Below are positions 35,975 through 44,793 of a stretch of DNA of 64,000 nucleotides, in pieces. The stretch is from the NCBI RefSeq assembly GCF_004364245.1, contig NZ_SOAV01000009.1:306706-370705 (forward strand). The letters are read 5' to 3'. Position 1 is the stretch's first letter. Every line of letters begins with the position of its first letter. Under the pieces are notes generated by a model, which ran no database searches, was not told the DNA's origin, and was given only the letters and a program-made list of their open reading frames with translations. The stretch is from Streptomyces sp. BK208. GTDB taxonomy: Bacteria > Actinomycetota > Actinomycetes > Streptomycetales > Streptomycetaceae. The position numbers and the translations under genes are program-made.

Positions 35975-36554
35975 CGAACACCAGCCGCGCCACCGCGTCG
36001 GCCACCTCGCGCTCGCCGGTGCCGCCCCGGCCGTCGGGACCGTCGGGCCGGTACCACTCGACGATCGAGTTGATCATGCCGAAGACGAGGCGGGTGGCGA
36101 GCCGCACCTCCACGTCGGCGCGCACGTCCCCCTCGGCCGCCGCGTCCTTCAGCAGAGCGGCGACCCGGTGGTCGAACTCGCGCCGCCGCTCCAGCGCCCA
36201 CCGCTCGGTGCCGGTGTTGCCGCGCACCCGCAGCAGCAGCGTGACGTAGGGCAGCTCGGCCATCAGCACCTCGACCATGCGCCGTACGACGTACTCCAGG
36301 CGCTCGGCGGCGGACCCCACGCGCGCGTGCTCCTCGTCGAGGATCCCGAAGAGCTCGTCCAGGGCCCGGCTCACGGCCCGGCGCAGCAGCTCCTCCTTGC
36401 CCGTGACGTGGTGGTATATCGACGACTTGGAGATCCCCGCCGCCTTGGACAGGTGCTCCATGGAGGTGCCGTCGTAGCCGCGCTCGATGAAGACCTGCAC
36501 GGCGACGGACAGCAGCGTCTCGGGCGTGTACGTGTCCCGCTTGGCGGTGGTCAT
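35952..36554 (-). CDS. TetR family regulator (PaaR-like)
   Basis: A 200-residue repressor. N-terminal helix-turn-helix: TLLSVAVQVFIERGYDGTSMEHLSKAAGISKSSIYHHVTGKEELL. The C-terminal domain (RGNTGTERWALERRREFDHRVAALLKDAAAEGD, LATRLVFGMINSIVEWYRP) resembles repressors of the phenylacetate/acyl-CoA family. It is encoded directly downstream of the PaaH-like gene with a 4-nt overlap, so it is co-transcribed and probably autoregulated through the palindrome at 38125-38138. The ligand is likely a CoA thioester, by analogy. Confidence 0.82.
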   Translation of the reverse strand: MTTAKRDTYTPETLLSVAVQVFIERGYDGTSMEHLSKAAGISKSSIYHHVTGKEELLRRAVSRALDELFGILDEEHARVGSAAERLEYVVRRMVEVLMAELPYVTLLLRVRGNTGTERWALERRREFDHRVAALLKDAAAEGDVRADVEVRLATRLVFGMINSIVEWYRPDGPDGRGGTGEREVADAVARLVFGGLRRAT

Positions 36555-38068
36555 GGGCGGCTGCCTCCGGTGGCGTCGACTGCGTGCGCGTGGCGGAACA
36601 GCGCGAGGGACGGGGCGCAGCGGCCCGCGACGTCACGCCGGTGCAGCTCGACGAGGAGCGCGTACACCCACGCAGGGCCGAGCGCACGGCCCCACTCGAG
36701 GGGCCCCAGCGGGTAGTTGACACCCAGACGCATCGCGGTGTCGACGTCCTCCTCGGTGGCGACGCCCTTGGCGACGGCGTCGTGCGCCAGGTCGACGATC
36801 CGCGCGACGGTCCGGGCGACGATCATGCCCGGGACGTCACCGATGACGCTGACCTGCTTGCCCAGCGCCTGGAAGAGCCCCGTGGCCCCGTCGAGCGTCC
36901 CGCGCGGTGTGCCGGGAGCGGCGGACAGGGCGACGCGGGTGGCGCGGCGGTAGTCGAGGGCGAGGTCGAAGTGGACGGTGTCGCCCAGCTCCGCGGTGGT
37001 GCGGCCGTCGGCGAGCAGGAGCTGTCCGCCGCCGGGCAGGACGAGCCGCCCGCCGCTGCCGGAGTCCTTCTCGCGGACCTCGACGCCCGCCTCGCGGATC
37101 AGCCCGGGGAGCGCGGCGGCCGGCCCCAGGTCGCCCTCGACGACGACGTACGCCGGCGCCTCGGCCGGTCCGGCGGTGCGCGGCTCGGGCCGCCCGGCGC
37201 CGTCGCGGTAGTCGTACCAGCCCTGTCCGCTCTTGCGGCCGAGCCGGCCGGACTCCACCAGCCGGCGCTGGGCGAGGGACGGGGCGAAGCGCACGTCCTG
37301 GAAGAAGGAGGTCCACACGGAGTGCGTGACCGACTCGTTGACGTCCTGCCCGATGAGGTCGGTCAGCTCGAAGGCGCCCATCCTGAAGCCGCCCGACTCG
37401 CGCAGCACGGCGTCGATGGTGGCCGGGTCCGCGCCCTGCTCCTCGAAGACCGCGAGGGCCTCGGCGTAGAAGGGGCGGGCGACGCGGTTGACGATGAAGC
37501 CGGGGGTGTCGGCGCAGGCGACCGGGGTCTTGCCCCAGGCGCGGGCCGTCTCGTACGCGCGCGTGGCCGACGCGGGGTCGGTGGCGAATCCGGAGATCAC
37601 CTCCACCAGCGGCAGCAGCGGCGCGGGGTTGAAGAAGTGCAGGCCGACGAAGCGGCCGGGCTCGCGCAGCGCGCCGGCGACGGCGGTGACGGAGAGGGAG
37701 GAGGTGTTGGTGGCGAGCAGGCAGTCGTCGCCGACGACGTCCTCCAGCGCGCGGAACAGCTCCTGCTTGACGTCCAGCCGCTCCACGACCGCCTCGACGA
37801 CCAGCGCGCAGTCGGCGAGGGCGTCCAGGGTCGCGGCGGGCGCGAGCCTGGCCCGGGCGGCGACCCGTTCGGCGTCGGTGAGGCGGCCCTTCTCGACGAG
37901 CCGGTCGAGCCGGGCGCCGATCGCGTCGGCCGCTTCCCCGGCGCGCCCCGGGGCGGCGTCGTACAGCCGGACGGGGTGGCCCGCGACCAGCGCCACCTGG
38001 GCGATGCCCTGGCCCATGGTGCCGGTGCCGACGACGGCCACGGGGCTGCTGAGGTCGAGTGCTGTCAT
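36551..38068 (-). CDS. 3-hydroxyacyl-CoA dehydrogenase (PaaH-like, two-domain)
   Basis: A 505-residue NAD-dependent dehydrogenase. The Rossmann motif VAVVGTGTMGQGIAQVA is at the N-terminus; catalytic His lies in VGLHFFNPAPLLPLVEVI, and CADTPGFIVNRVARPFYAEALA follows. A second, divergent copy of the C-terminal domain ends the protein (GDVPGMIVARTVARIVDLAHDAVAKGVATEEDVDTAMRLGVNYPLGPLEW), the layout of PaaH/PaaC-type enzymes of phenylacetate degradation. The neighbouring paaN supports that pathway. First gene of the operon with the TetR regulator. Confidence 0.87.
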   Translation of the reverse strand: MTALDLSSPVAVVGTGTMGQGIAQVALVAGHPVRLYDAAPGRAGEAADAIGARLDRLVEKGRLTDAERVAARARLAPAATLDALADCALVVEAVVERLDVKQELFRALEDVVGDDCLLATNTSSLSVTAVAGALREPGRFVGLHFFNPAPLLPLVEVISGFATDPASATRAYETARAWGKTPVACADTPGFIVNRVARPFYAEALAVFEEQGADPATIDAVLRESGGFRMGAFELTDLIGQDVNESVTHSVWTSFFQDVRFAPSLAQRRLVESGRLGRKSGQGWYDYRDGAGRPEPRTAGPAEAPAYVVVEGDLGPAAALPGLIREAGVEVREKDSGSGGRLVLPGGGQLLLADGRTTAELGDTVHFDLALDYRRATRVALSAAPGTPRGTLDGATGLFQALGKQVSVIGDVPGMIVARTVARIVDLAHDAVAKGVATEEDVDTAMRLGVNYPLGPLEWGRALGPAWVYALLVELHRRDVAGRCAPSLALFRHAHAVDATGGSRP

Positions 38069-38124
38069 GTGCGCGATCCTCCCGCACGGGGTTTTCCACA
38101 GATGCGGCGGACCCCCTTGTCCCG

Positions 38125-38138
38125 ACCGATCGTTCGGT
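38125..38138. promoter_or_regulatory. TetR-type palindrome between paaH-like and paaN
   Basis: ACCGATCGTTCGGT (arms ACCGA/TCGGT) sits in the 192-bp gap between two divergent genes of one pathway. It is the likely operator of the TetR regulator encoded in the left operon. A near-identical site lies upstream of dehydrogenase locus 2. Confidence 0.7.
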
Positions 38139-38260
38139 TACTCTAGCCGTGTCCGCCTGATTCCGCCCAGGTTTCCCCCCAGGTCCACGGACTCGTCCGA
38201 CCGTCGACGAGCATCGACGGCGCGCCGGCCGGTCCGTGAGAGACGAGGAGTTGGTCCCGC

Positions 38261-39952
38261 ATGGCCGCCGAACTCACCGCACACCAGCTGATCGACCGGC
38301 ACCGGCCGACCCTGGACCTGGCGCTGGAGACGATCCGCACGCGCGCGTACTGGTCCCCCCACCCCGAGCACCCCAAGGCCTACGGGGAGAACGGCAGCCT
38401 GGACACGGCCGCGGGCAAGGCCGCCTTCGACGCCCTGCTCGGCACCCGCCTCGACCTCGGCCAGCCCGGCACCGACGGCTGGGTCGGCGGCGAGGTCTCC
38501 CCGTACGGCGTGGAGCTGGGCGTGGAGTACCCGCACGCGGACCTCGACGTCCTGCTGCCCGCCATGAAGGCCGGCCAGAAGGCGTGGCGGGACGCGGGCG
38601 CGGAGCTGCGCGCGATGGTCTGCCTGGAGATCCTGCGGCGGATCGCCGACCGGACCATGGAGTTCGCCCAGGCGGTCATGCACACCTCCGGACAGGCCTT
38701 CATGATGGCCTTCCAGGCGGGCGGCCCGCACGCCCAGGACCGCGGCATGGAGGCCGTGGCCTACGCGTACGTGGAGCAGTCCCGCACGCCGGAGACCGCG
38801 GAGTGGACCAAGCCGCAGGGCAAGCGCGACCCGCTCGCGATGACCAAGCGGTTCACGCCGGTCCCGCGCGGCATCGGCCTGGTCATCGGCTGCAACACCT
38901 TCCCGACGTGGAACGGCTACCCGGGCCTGTTCGCCTCCCTGGCGACGGGCAACGCGGTCCTGGTCAAGCCCCACCCGCGCGCGGTACTGCCGCTCGCCCT
39001 CACCGTCCAGGTCGCCCGCGGCGTCCTCACCGAGGCGGGCTTCGACCCGAACCTGGTGGCGCTGGCCGCCGAGCGCCCGGGCGAGGGCATCGCCAAGACC
39101 CTGGCGACCCGCCCCGAGATCCGGATCATCGACTACACCGGCTCCACCGCCTTCGGCGACTGGCTGGAGTCCCACGCCCACCAGGCGCAGGTGTACACGG
39201 AGAAGGCCGGCGTCAACACGGTCCTCGTGGAGTCCACCGACGACTACAAGGGCATGCTCGCCAACCTGGCCTTCTCGCTCTCCCTGTACAGCGGCCAGAT
39301 GTGCACCACCCCGCAGAACCTGCTGATCCCCCGTGACGGCATCCGCACCGACCAGGGCGCCAAGACCTACGACGAGGTCACCGCCGACCTCGCCCGCGCC
39401 GTCGACGGCCTCCTCGGCGACGACGCCCGCGCGAACGCCCTGCTCGGCGCGATCGTCAACCCGGACGTCAAGGCCCGCCTGGAGGCCGCCGCGGGCCTCG
39501 GCGAGGTCGCCCTCGCCTCCCGCGAGATCACCAACCCGGAGTTCCCGGGAGCGGTGGTGCGCACCCCGGTGATCGTCAAGCTGGACGCCGCCAAGCCCGA
39601 GGACGAGGCCGCCTACACCAGCGAGTGCTTCGGCCCCGTCTCCTTCGCCGTCGCCGTCGACTCCGCCGACCGTGCCGTCCAGCTGCTGCGCCGCAGCATC
39701 CGCGAGAAGGGCGCGATGACGGTCGGCGCCTACACGACCGACCCGGAGGTCGAGGAGGCCGTGCAGGAGGTCTGCCTGGACGAGGCGGCCCAGCTCTCCC
39801 TGAACCTCACCGGCGGGGTGTACGTCAACCAGACGGCCGCCTTCTCCGACTTCCACGGTTCCGGCGGCAACCCGGCGGCCAACGCGGCCCTGTGCGACGG
39901 CGCGTTCGTCGCGAACCGCTTCCGGGTGGTGGAGGTCCGCCGGCCGGCCTAG
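38261..39952 (+). CDS. paaN: Phenylacetic acid degradation protein PaaN
   Basis: A 563-residue aldehyde-dehydrogenase-superfamily protein of the PaaN branch. Recognisable parts are IGLVIGCNTFPTWNGYPGLFASLATGNAVLVKPHPRAVLPLA, the catalytic Cys in SGQMCTTPQNL, Glu in VYTEKAGVNTVLVES and the C-terminal ECFGPVSFAVAVDS and TGGVYVNQTAAFSDFHGSGGNPAANAALCDGAF. PaaN-type enzymes oxidise the ring-opened aldehyde of the phenylacetyl-CoA pathway. Divergent from the PaaH-like gene, and overlapping the TrmH gene tail-to-tail by 4 bp. Confidence 0.9.
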   Translation: MAAELTAHQLIDRHRPTLDLALETIRTRAYWSPHPEHPKAYGENGSLDTAAGKAAFDALLGTRLDLGQPGTDGWVGGEVSPYGVELGVEYPHADLDVLLPAMKAGQKAWRDAGAELRAMVCLEILRRIADRTMEFAQAVMHTSGQAFMMAFQAGGPHAQDRGMEAVAYAYVEQSRTPETAEWTKPQGKRDPLAMTKRFTPVPRGIGLVIGCNTFPTWNGYPGLFASLATGNAVLVKPHPRAVLPLALTVQVARGVLTEAGFDPNLVALAAERPGEGIAKTLATRPEIRIIDYTGSTAFGDWLESHAHQAQVYTEKAGVNTVLVESTDDYKGMLANLAFSLSLYSGQMCTTPQNLLIPRDGIRTDQGAKTYDEVTADLARAVDGLLGDDARANALLGAIVNPDVKARLEAAAGLGEVALASREITNPEFPGAVVRTPVIVKLDAAKPEDEAAYTSECFGPVSFAVAVDSADRAVQLLRRSIREKGAMTVGAYTTDPEVEEAVQEVCLDEAAQLSLNLTGGVYVNQTAAFSDFHGSGGNPAANAALCDGAFVANRFRVVEVRRPA

Positions 39953-40725
39953 GGGGAGCCGGACCCGAGTGGTGCGCCCCCGGCCGCGCTCCAGTGGTAC
40001 AGCGTCATGGCCACACTGGTCGCGAGGTTGTAGCTGGAGACCTGGGGGCGCATCGGCAGCGCCACCAGGTGATCGGCCCGCGCCCGCAGCTCCCGCGTGA
40101 GCCCGCTGCGCTCGGAGCCGAACGCGAGCAGCGCGTCGTCCGGCAGCCGCGTTCCCCGGATGTCCTCGCCCTCCGGGTCCAGTGCGAACACCGGCCCGGC
40201 CGGCAGCTCGGCGACCTCCAGCCGCTCGACGACGGTCGCGAAGTGGAGCCCCGCCCCGCCGCGCACCACCGTGGGGTGCCAGGGGTCGAGGGTGCCGGTG
40301 GTGACCACGCCGGTCGCCCCGAACCCGGCGGCCAGCCGGATCACGGCCCCCGCGTTGCCGAGGTTGCGCGGCTGGTCGAGGACGACGACGGGGGCGCGGC
40401 GCGGTGTGCGCGCCAGTGCTTCCCGGCCCGCCGCGCGCGAGGGCCGGACGGCCAGGGCGGCCACCGCCGTGGGGTGCGGGCGGGCGACGAGCGACGCGTA
40501 CGCCTCCCGCGACACCTCCGTCAGCAGCCCCGCCAGCGTCCCGCGCACGTCCGGCGCCAGCTCGTCGGCGAGGGCCAGGGCTGCCGCCCGGTCACTGGTC
40601 ACGGCCACCGGTACCTCGGCGCCGAAGCGCAGCGCGTGCTTGAGGGCGTGGAAACCGTCCAGCAGCACGCACCGGTCGGCGTGCAGGTGCCAGGCGGCCG
40701 GTGGGCCGGGGGCGGGATCGCTCAT
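39949..40725 (-). CDS. TrmH family RNA methyltransferase (SpoU)
   Basis: A 258-residue SPOUT methyltransferase that makes 2'-O-methyl ribose in rRNA or tRNA. The three knot motifs are visible: VVVLDQPRNLGNAGAVIRLAAGFG, LLAFGSERSGLTRELRARAD and MRPQVSSYNLATSVAMTLYHWS. The last motif has Tyr where SLNVS is usual. The target nucleotide cannot be told. It is preceded by and overlaps (ATGA) the HTTM gene. Confidence 0.85.
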   Translation of the reverse strand: MSDPAPGPPAAWHLHADRCVLLDGFHALKHALRFGAEVPVAVTSDRAAALALADELAPDVRGTLAGLLTEVSREAYASLVARPHPTAVAALAVRPSRAAGREALARTPRRAPVVVLDQPRNLGNAGAVIRLAAGFGATGVVTTGTLDPWHPTVVRGGAGLHFATVVERLEVAELPAGPVFALDPEGEDIRGTRLPDDALLAFGSERSGLTRELRARADHLVALPMRPQVSSYNLATSVAMTLYHWSAAGGAPLGSGSP

Positions 40726-42053
40726 GCCCGGAAGCCTACGTGCGGGTCACCGGGGCCCTTCCCGCCCTGCTCGCCGATCTCGTCCTCGCCGCCCGGTCCG
40801 CCCCCGCACTCCGCCGTGCCGGCCCCCTCGCCCTCCCGGGTCCTGGGCCCCGGCACCCTCGCCGTACCGCCGCCCCCGGGCCCTCCCGTCACTCCCGCCG
40901 GTCCCGCGAGCCGCCCCCGGCCGGTCAGCCGGGCCCGCGCGCGTGCCGCCAGGCCGCCCAGCCGGCGCAGGAGCGCGGTCGGCAGGAAGACCGCGTCGGC
41001 GGCGATCATCGCCAGCGAGAAGAACGGCAGCCCGAGCGTCACCGCGATCACCGCGTGCTCCAGCATCATCGCCGCCAGCAGCACGTTCTTGACCCGCCGG
41101 TTGAGCAGCGTGAACGGGAAGGCGACCTGCACCGCGACCGTGCCGTACGTGATGAGCATGACCAGCGTGCCGTTGGCCGCGAGCGCGTCGGAGAGCGCGG
41201 GCCACGGCGAGAAGTAGTCCAGGTGCAGCGGGTAGTACACGGCCGTGCCGTCCTGCCAGCGCGAACCCTGGATCTTGTACCAGCCCGCCGTCGCGTAGAT
41301 GAGACACGCCTCGGCCATGATCACGAGCAGCGCGCCGTTGTGCACGGTGTTGGTCACCACGTCCAGCAGGATCCGCGGCTGGCTGCCCTCCGCACCCCGT
41401 CCCACGGCCCACCACAGCCCCAGCGCGGCCCACACCGCCCACAGCAGGGCCGGGACGAACCAGTCGCCGTCGAGGAGGCCCGCCGCCGTCACCGTGACCA
41501 GCAGGAACCCGAAGACGCACCACAGCACAGGCCCGGCCCGGTCCACGACCCGCTCACCGCGCGCGCGTGCCACCGCCGCCCGCGCGGCACGACGCGCGTC
41601 CAGCGACCACACCCGGCCGCACCGGGTGAGCACCAGGTAGACGCTCATCAGGTGCACGACGTTGTCGCCGCCGTCCCCCATGAACACGCTGCGGTTCTGC
41701 AGCGAGAGCACGCCGACCATGAACAGCACGGACATGGTCCGGGTGCGCCAGCCCAGCAGAAGCAGCACACTGCTCAGCACGGCGAGCGCGTAGACGACCT
41801 CGAACCAGATCCGTCCGTCCGACCACATCAGCACCGTGAAGGCGCCGTTGTCCGCGATCATCTGCTCGGCGAGTTCGTGGCTCCAGGGCCCGTCCGGTCC
41901 GTACAGCTCGCCCCGGTGGGGCAGTTCGCGCAGCAGGAAGAGCAGCCAGGTGGCGCTGAAGCCGATGCGGACCACGGCGGTCTGGTACGGGCCGAGCGCG
42001 GAACCGGTGACGCGGGCGACGCCGCGGGAGACCGAGAGGGCGACGCCGTTCAC
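40722..42053 (-). CDS. HTTM domain membrane protein
   Basis: A 443-residue protein with about 10 hydrophobic segments. HTTM motifs: the N-terminal QTAVVRIGFSATWLLFLLREL, the loop MWSDGRIWFEVVYALAVLSSVLLLLGW, SVFMGDGGDNVVHLMSVYLVLTRCG, YATAGWYKIQGSRWQDGTAVYY and PFTLLNRRVKNVLLAAMMLEHAVIAV. HTTM domains are related to vitamin-K-dependent gamma-carboxylase. The last 75 residues are a Gly/Pro/Glu-rich tail. GTG 42053 overlaps the DUF5819 stop (GTGA); the pair is a conserved Streptomyces unit of unknown function. Confidence 0.85.
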   Translation of the reverse strand: MNGVALSVSRGVARVTGSALGPYQTAVVRIGFSATWLLFLLRELPHRGELYGPDGPWSHELAEQMIADNGAFTVLMWSDGRIWFEVVYALAVLSSVLLLLGWRTRTMSVLFMVGVLSLQNRSVFMGDGGDNVVHLMSVYLVLTRCGRVWSLDARRAARAAVARARGERVVDRAGPVLWCVFGFLLVTVTAAGLLDGDWFVPALLWAVWAALGLWWAVGRGAEGSQPRILLDVVTNTVHNGALLVIMAEACLIYATAGWYKIQGSRWQDGTAVYYPLHLDYFSPWPALSDALAANGTLVMLITYGTVAVQVAFPFTLLNRRVKNVLLAAMMLEHAVIAVTLGLPFFSLAMIAADAVFLPTALLRRLGGLAARARARLTGRGRLAGPAGVTGGPGGGGTARVPGPRTREGEGAGTAECGGGPGGEDEIGEQGGKGPGDPHVGFRA

Positions 42054-43393
42054 GCGGCACCCCCCTCCGCCCCGGGCCTCGCACCCGCGGTCTCCGCGGC
42101 CACGGACCACCAGGGCAGCTCGCGGACGGACGGCCGGCCGGAGACCTTCTCCCCGCTCCACGAGGGCGGCTCCACGTTCGTGGTCCGGGAACGGTACTGG
42201 ACCCGCTCGACGACGTCGCCGGATCCTGCCGCGCCCGACCGCTCCAGACGCAGCACGGCGATGCGCCGCAGGTAGGTCTCGGCGAGGGCGCCCCGCAGGC
42301 CCACCGGGCGGTTCTCGGAGTCGTGGCTTGCCACGAAGAAGTCCCAGGCCCGGCGCAGTTCGTTCTGCTGGGTGTGACTGGGCAGCGGATTGCCGTCGAT
42401 GGCCCGGCCGTCCTCGGCGGACAGGTCGTACCAGCCGGTCGTCCGTATCCCGCCGTCCGCCGCGGATACCTCGGCACGGACCTGGACGGAGACGTTCTGC
42501 TGGAGCGGGTTGGGGGCGAAGAGCTTCCAGTTCTGCTCGAACTCCGGGAACACCCAGTCGTCCACCGCGGCGCCGTGCTGCTTCGTGAGCGTGTTGGACG
42601 GCGCCACGTGCAGGAACACCAGGCCCATGTGGGCGCAGACGGCGACCGCGACCACCGCGAGGGCGACCACGGCACCGACCTGGTAGCGCAGGGAGAGCGC
42701 GGCGACGCCGACACGGGGTTCGGGAGGCGGCGCGGGATGTACGGCACCGGCCTGTTCCGGTACGACGGCCGCGGCGCTCCCGGCCGCCCCGGACGCGCCC
42801 GACGAACCCACCGGCGCCTCCGGCTCCGCGACCGGACCTACGGGGCCGGTGGACCGGACGGGCCCGTCGGACGCGTCAGACGCGTCGGACGCGTGGGACG
42901 CGGCGGACGCGGCGGACGCGGCGGACGCGGTAGTCCCGTCGGACCCGGTAGTCACGTCGGCCGCGGCGGACCCAGGAGACACGTCGGACCCGTCGGACCC
43001 GGTAGACCCGTCGGACCCAATGGACACGTCGGACCCAGCGAACCCGGTAGACCCGTCGGACCCAGTGGACACGTCGGACCCAGCGAACCCAGTAGACCCG
43101 TCGGACCCAATGGACACGTCGGACCCAGCGAACCCGGTAGACCCGTCGGACCCGGTGGACCCGGCAGGCCCGTCGGACCCAGTGGACTCGTCGGACCCGG
43201 CGGATCGGGCGGGCCCGGCGGATCGGGCGGGCCCTTCGGACCTGGCGGGTCCATCGGAACCGCCGGTTCCCTCCGCGTCCGCGTCCACCCCGCCGTCCGG
43301 CCCGTTCTGCCCCTGCCGGGCGGCCGAGTCCTTGTCGTACGCGTCCATTCCGCCCCGTTCGGTGCCGATCCGTCCATCCGCCCGCCCCGTCAC
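42050..43393 (-). CDS. DUF5819 membrane protein with long repetitive N-terminus
   Basis: Up to 447 residues; start is either GTG 43393 or ATG 43348. The N-terminal 200 residues are Gly/Ser/Asp/Thr-rich and carry three near-perfect 15-residue repeats (GSDGSTGFAGSDVSI). Then a transmembrane helix (VGAVVALAVVAVAVCAHMGLVFLH) and a conserved DUF5819 domain (FPEFEQNWKLFAPNPLQQNVSVQVRAEV). DUF5819 and HTTM occur as a pair in many Streptomyces; the role is unknown, and the C-terminal domain probably faces outward. Confidence 0.8.
   Translation of the reverse strand: MTGRADGRIGTERGGMDAYDKDSAARQGQNGPDGGVDADAEGTGGSDGPARSEGPARSAGPARSAGSDESTGSDGPAGSTGSDGSTGFAGSDVSIGSDGSTGFAGSDVSTGSDGSTGFAGSDVSIGSDGSTGSDGSDVSPGSAAADVTTGSDGTTASAASAASAASHASDASDASDGPVRSTGPVGPVAEPEAPVGSSGASGAAGSAAAVVPEQAGAVHPAPPPEPRVGVAALSLRYQVGAVVALAVVAVAVCAHMGLVFLHVAPSNTLTKQHGAAVDDWVFPEFEQNWKLFAPNPLQQNVSVQVRAEVSAADGGIRTTGWYDLSAEDGRAIDGNPLPSHTQQNELRRAWDFFVASHDSENRPVGLRGALAETYLRRIAVLRLERSGAAGSGDVVERVQYRSRTTNVEPPSWSGEKVSGRPSVRELPWWSVAAETAGARPGAEGGAA
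43019..43153. repeat. Three 45-bp tandem repeats in the DUF5819 gene
   Basis: Three adjacent 45-bp units encode GSDGSTGFAGSDVS(I/T). The surrounding low-complexity stretch extends this Gly/Ser/Asp pattern. The unit keeps frame, so copy number may vary between strains. Confidence 0.85.
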
Positions 43394-43538
43394 CGGGCAT
43401 CCGGCGCCACCCGCCCGGCCACTCGGCGACGTTCGAACGGGAACGGTACTCAGGACCGGCCGCCCGCACAGCCCCCGGCGGACCGGTCACGCCGTGGGCG
43501 TCACCACACCCCGCGGGACCCGGGTCCGGCGGGGAGGC

Positions 43539-43886
43539 TCAGAGCACGTGCCCCGGCTCACCCTTGTCGTCCACCACGGGACGCCCGGCCGCGGCCCACT
43601 CCTGCATGCCGCCGTCGACGTTCACCGCGTCGACGCCCTGCTGCACGAGGTACATGGTCACCTGCGCCGAGCGGCCGCCGACGCGGCAGAGCACGTGCAC
43701 CCGGCCGTCCTGCGGCGCGGCCTCGGCCAGCTCCCCGTACCGGGCCACGAACTCGCTGAGGGGAATGTGCAGCGCCCCGGCGGCATGACCCGCCTGCCAC
43801 TCGTCGTCCTCGCGGACGTCCAGCAGGAAGTCGCCGTCCTTGAGGTCGCCGACCTCGACCGTGGGCACACCAGCTCCGAAACTCAT
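43539..43886 (-). CDS. Rhodanese-like domain protein
   Basis: A 115-residue single-domain rhodanese. The active-site Cys is in HVLCRVGGRSAQVTMYL, and the family pattern EVGDLKDGDFLLDVREDDEWQAGHAAGALHIPLSEF precedes it. Such proteins carry persulfide sulfur or act as redox sensors. ATG 43886. It is followed on the same strand by the J-domain gene upstream, 32 bp apart. Confidence 0.9.
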   Translation of the reverse strand: MSFGAGVPTVEVGDLKDGDFLLDVREDDEWQAGHAAGALHIPLSEFVARYGELAEAAPQDGRVHVLCRVGGRSAQVTMYLVQQGVDAVNVDGGMQEWAAAGRPVVDDKGEPGHVL

Positions 43887-43917
43887 GCCCCAGACGCTAC
43901 CCGAGCCGCCACCCGGC

Positions 43918-44733
43918 TCAGTCCCGCCCGAGCATCCCCGCCAGCTCCGCCTCCCGCTCGCGCACCTGGGTCGCCAGTTGCCCGGCGATCTCCTCCAGCA
44001 GCCGGTCGGGGTCGTCCGGGGCCAGCCTGAGCATGGCGCCGATCGCGCTCTCCTCCAGCTCCTTGGCGAGCAGGGTGAGCATCTCCTTGCGCCGGTCGAG
44101 CCATTCGAGCCGGGCGTACAGCTCCTCGCCGCGGCTCGGGCGCCGCTCGGGCACCGGCCCGGCGGCCCACTCCTCGGCCAGCTCGCGCAGCTCCGCCTCG
44201 TCGCCGCGGGCGTAGGCGGCGTTGACGCGGGTGATGAACGCCTCGCGCCTGACCCGCTCGTCCTCCTCCTGCGCCAGGTCGGGGTGGGCCTTGCGGGCCA
44301 GGTCCCGGTAGAGGCGGCGGGCCTCCTCGCTCGGCCGGACCCGCTGCGGGGGCCGGACCGCACGGTCCGTCAGCATCGCCGTGGCCTCCGGGAACAGCCC
44401 GTCCCCGTCCATCCAGCCGTTCAGCAGCTCCTCGACCCCGGGGATCGGCATCAGCCGGGCCCGCGCCTCGTCGGCCCGGCGCAGGTCGTCGGCGTCGCCC
44501 GTACGGGCCGCCCTGGCCTCCAGGATCTGCGCCTCCAGCTCCTCCAGGCGCGCGTACACCGGACCGAGCCGCTGTTCGTGCAGCCGCGAGAAGTTCTCGA
44601 CCTCCACGCGGAAGGTCTCCAGCGCGATCTCGTACTCGATGAGTGCCTGCTCGGCGGCCCGTACGGCCCGTTCCAGCCGTTCCTCGGGACGCGGGGCACC
44701 CTCCTGCTCGGGCTCAGCTTCCGGCGTCGTCAC
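43918..44733 (-). CDS. J-domain-like protein with coiled-coil N-terminus
   Basis: A 271-residue protein. Residues 1-110 are mostly helical and charged (coiled-coil likely: LIEYEIALETFRVEVENFSRLHEQRLGPVYARLEELEAQIL). A DnaJ-like J domain follows near residues 150-195, with the essential HPD in RLYRDLARKAHPDLAQEEDERVRREAFITRVNAAYARGDEAEL. A second helical region ends the protein. Such proteins probably recruit Hsp70 to a specific partner, which is unknown here. Confidence 0.8.
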   Translation of the reverse strand: MTTPEAEPEQEGAPRPEERLERAVRAAEQALIEYEIALETFRVEVENFSRLHEQRLGPVYARLEELEAQILEARAARTGDADDLRRADEARARLMPIPGVEELLNGWMDGDGLFPEATAMLTDRAVRPPQRVRPSEEARRLYRDLARKAHPDLAQEEDERVRREAFITRVNAAYARGDEAELRELAEEWAAGPVPERRPSRGEELYARLEWLDRRKEMLTLLAKELEESAIGAMLRLAPDDPDRLLEEIAGQLATQVREREAELAGMLGRD

Positions 44734-44793
44734 CCGACCAGCCTAGGGGGTGCGGGCAAGGGGAGCCGCCCGCGCGGATCCCTGCCGCTCCCG

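Noticed and set aside
43019..43153. Repeat block in the DUF5819 gene as a CRISPR or mobile element
   Set aside because: The repeats are in frame and encode a peptide repeat within a real gene.
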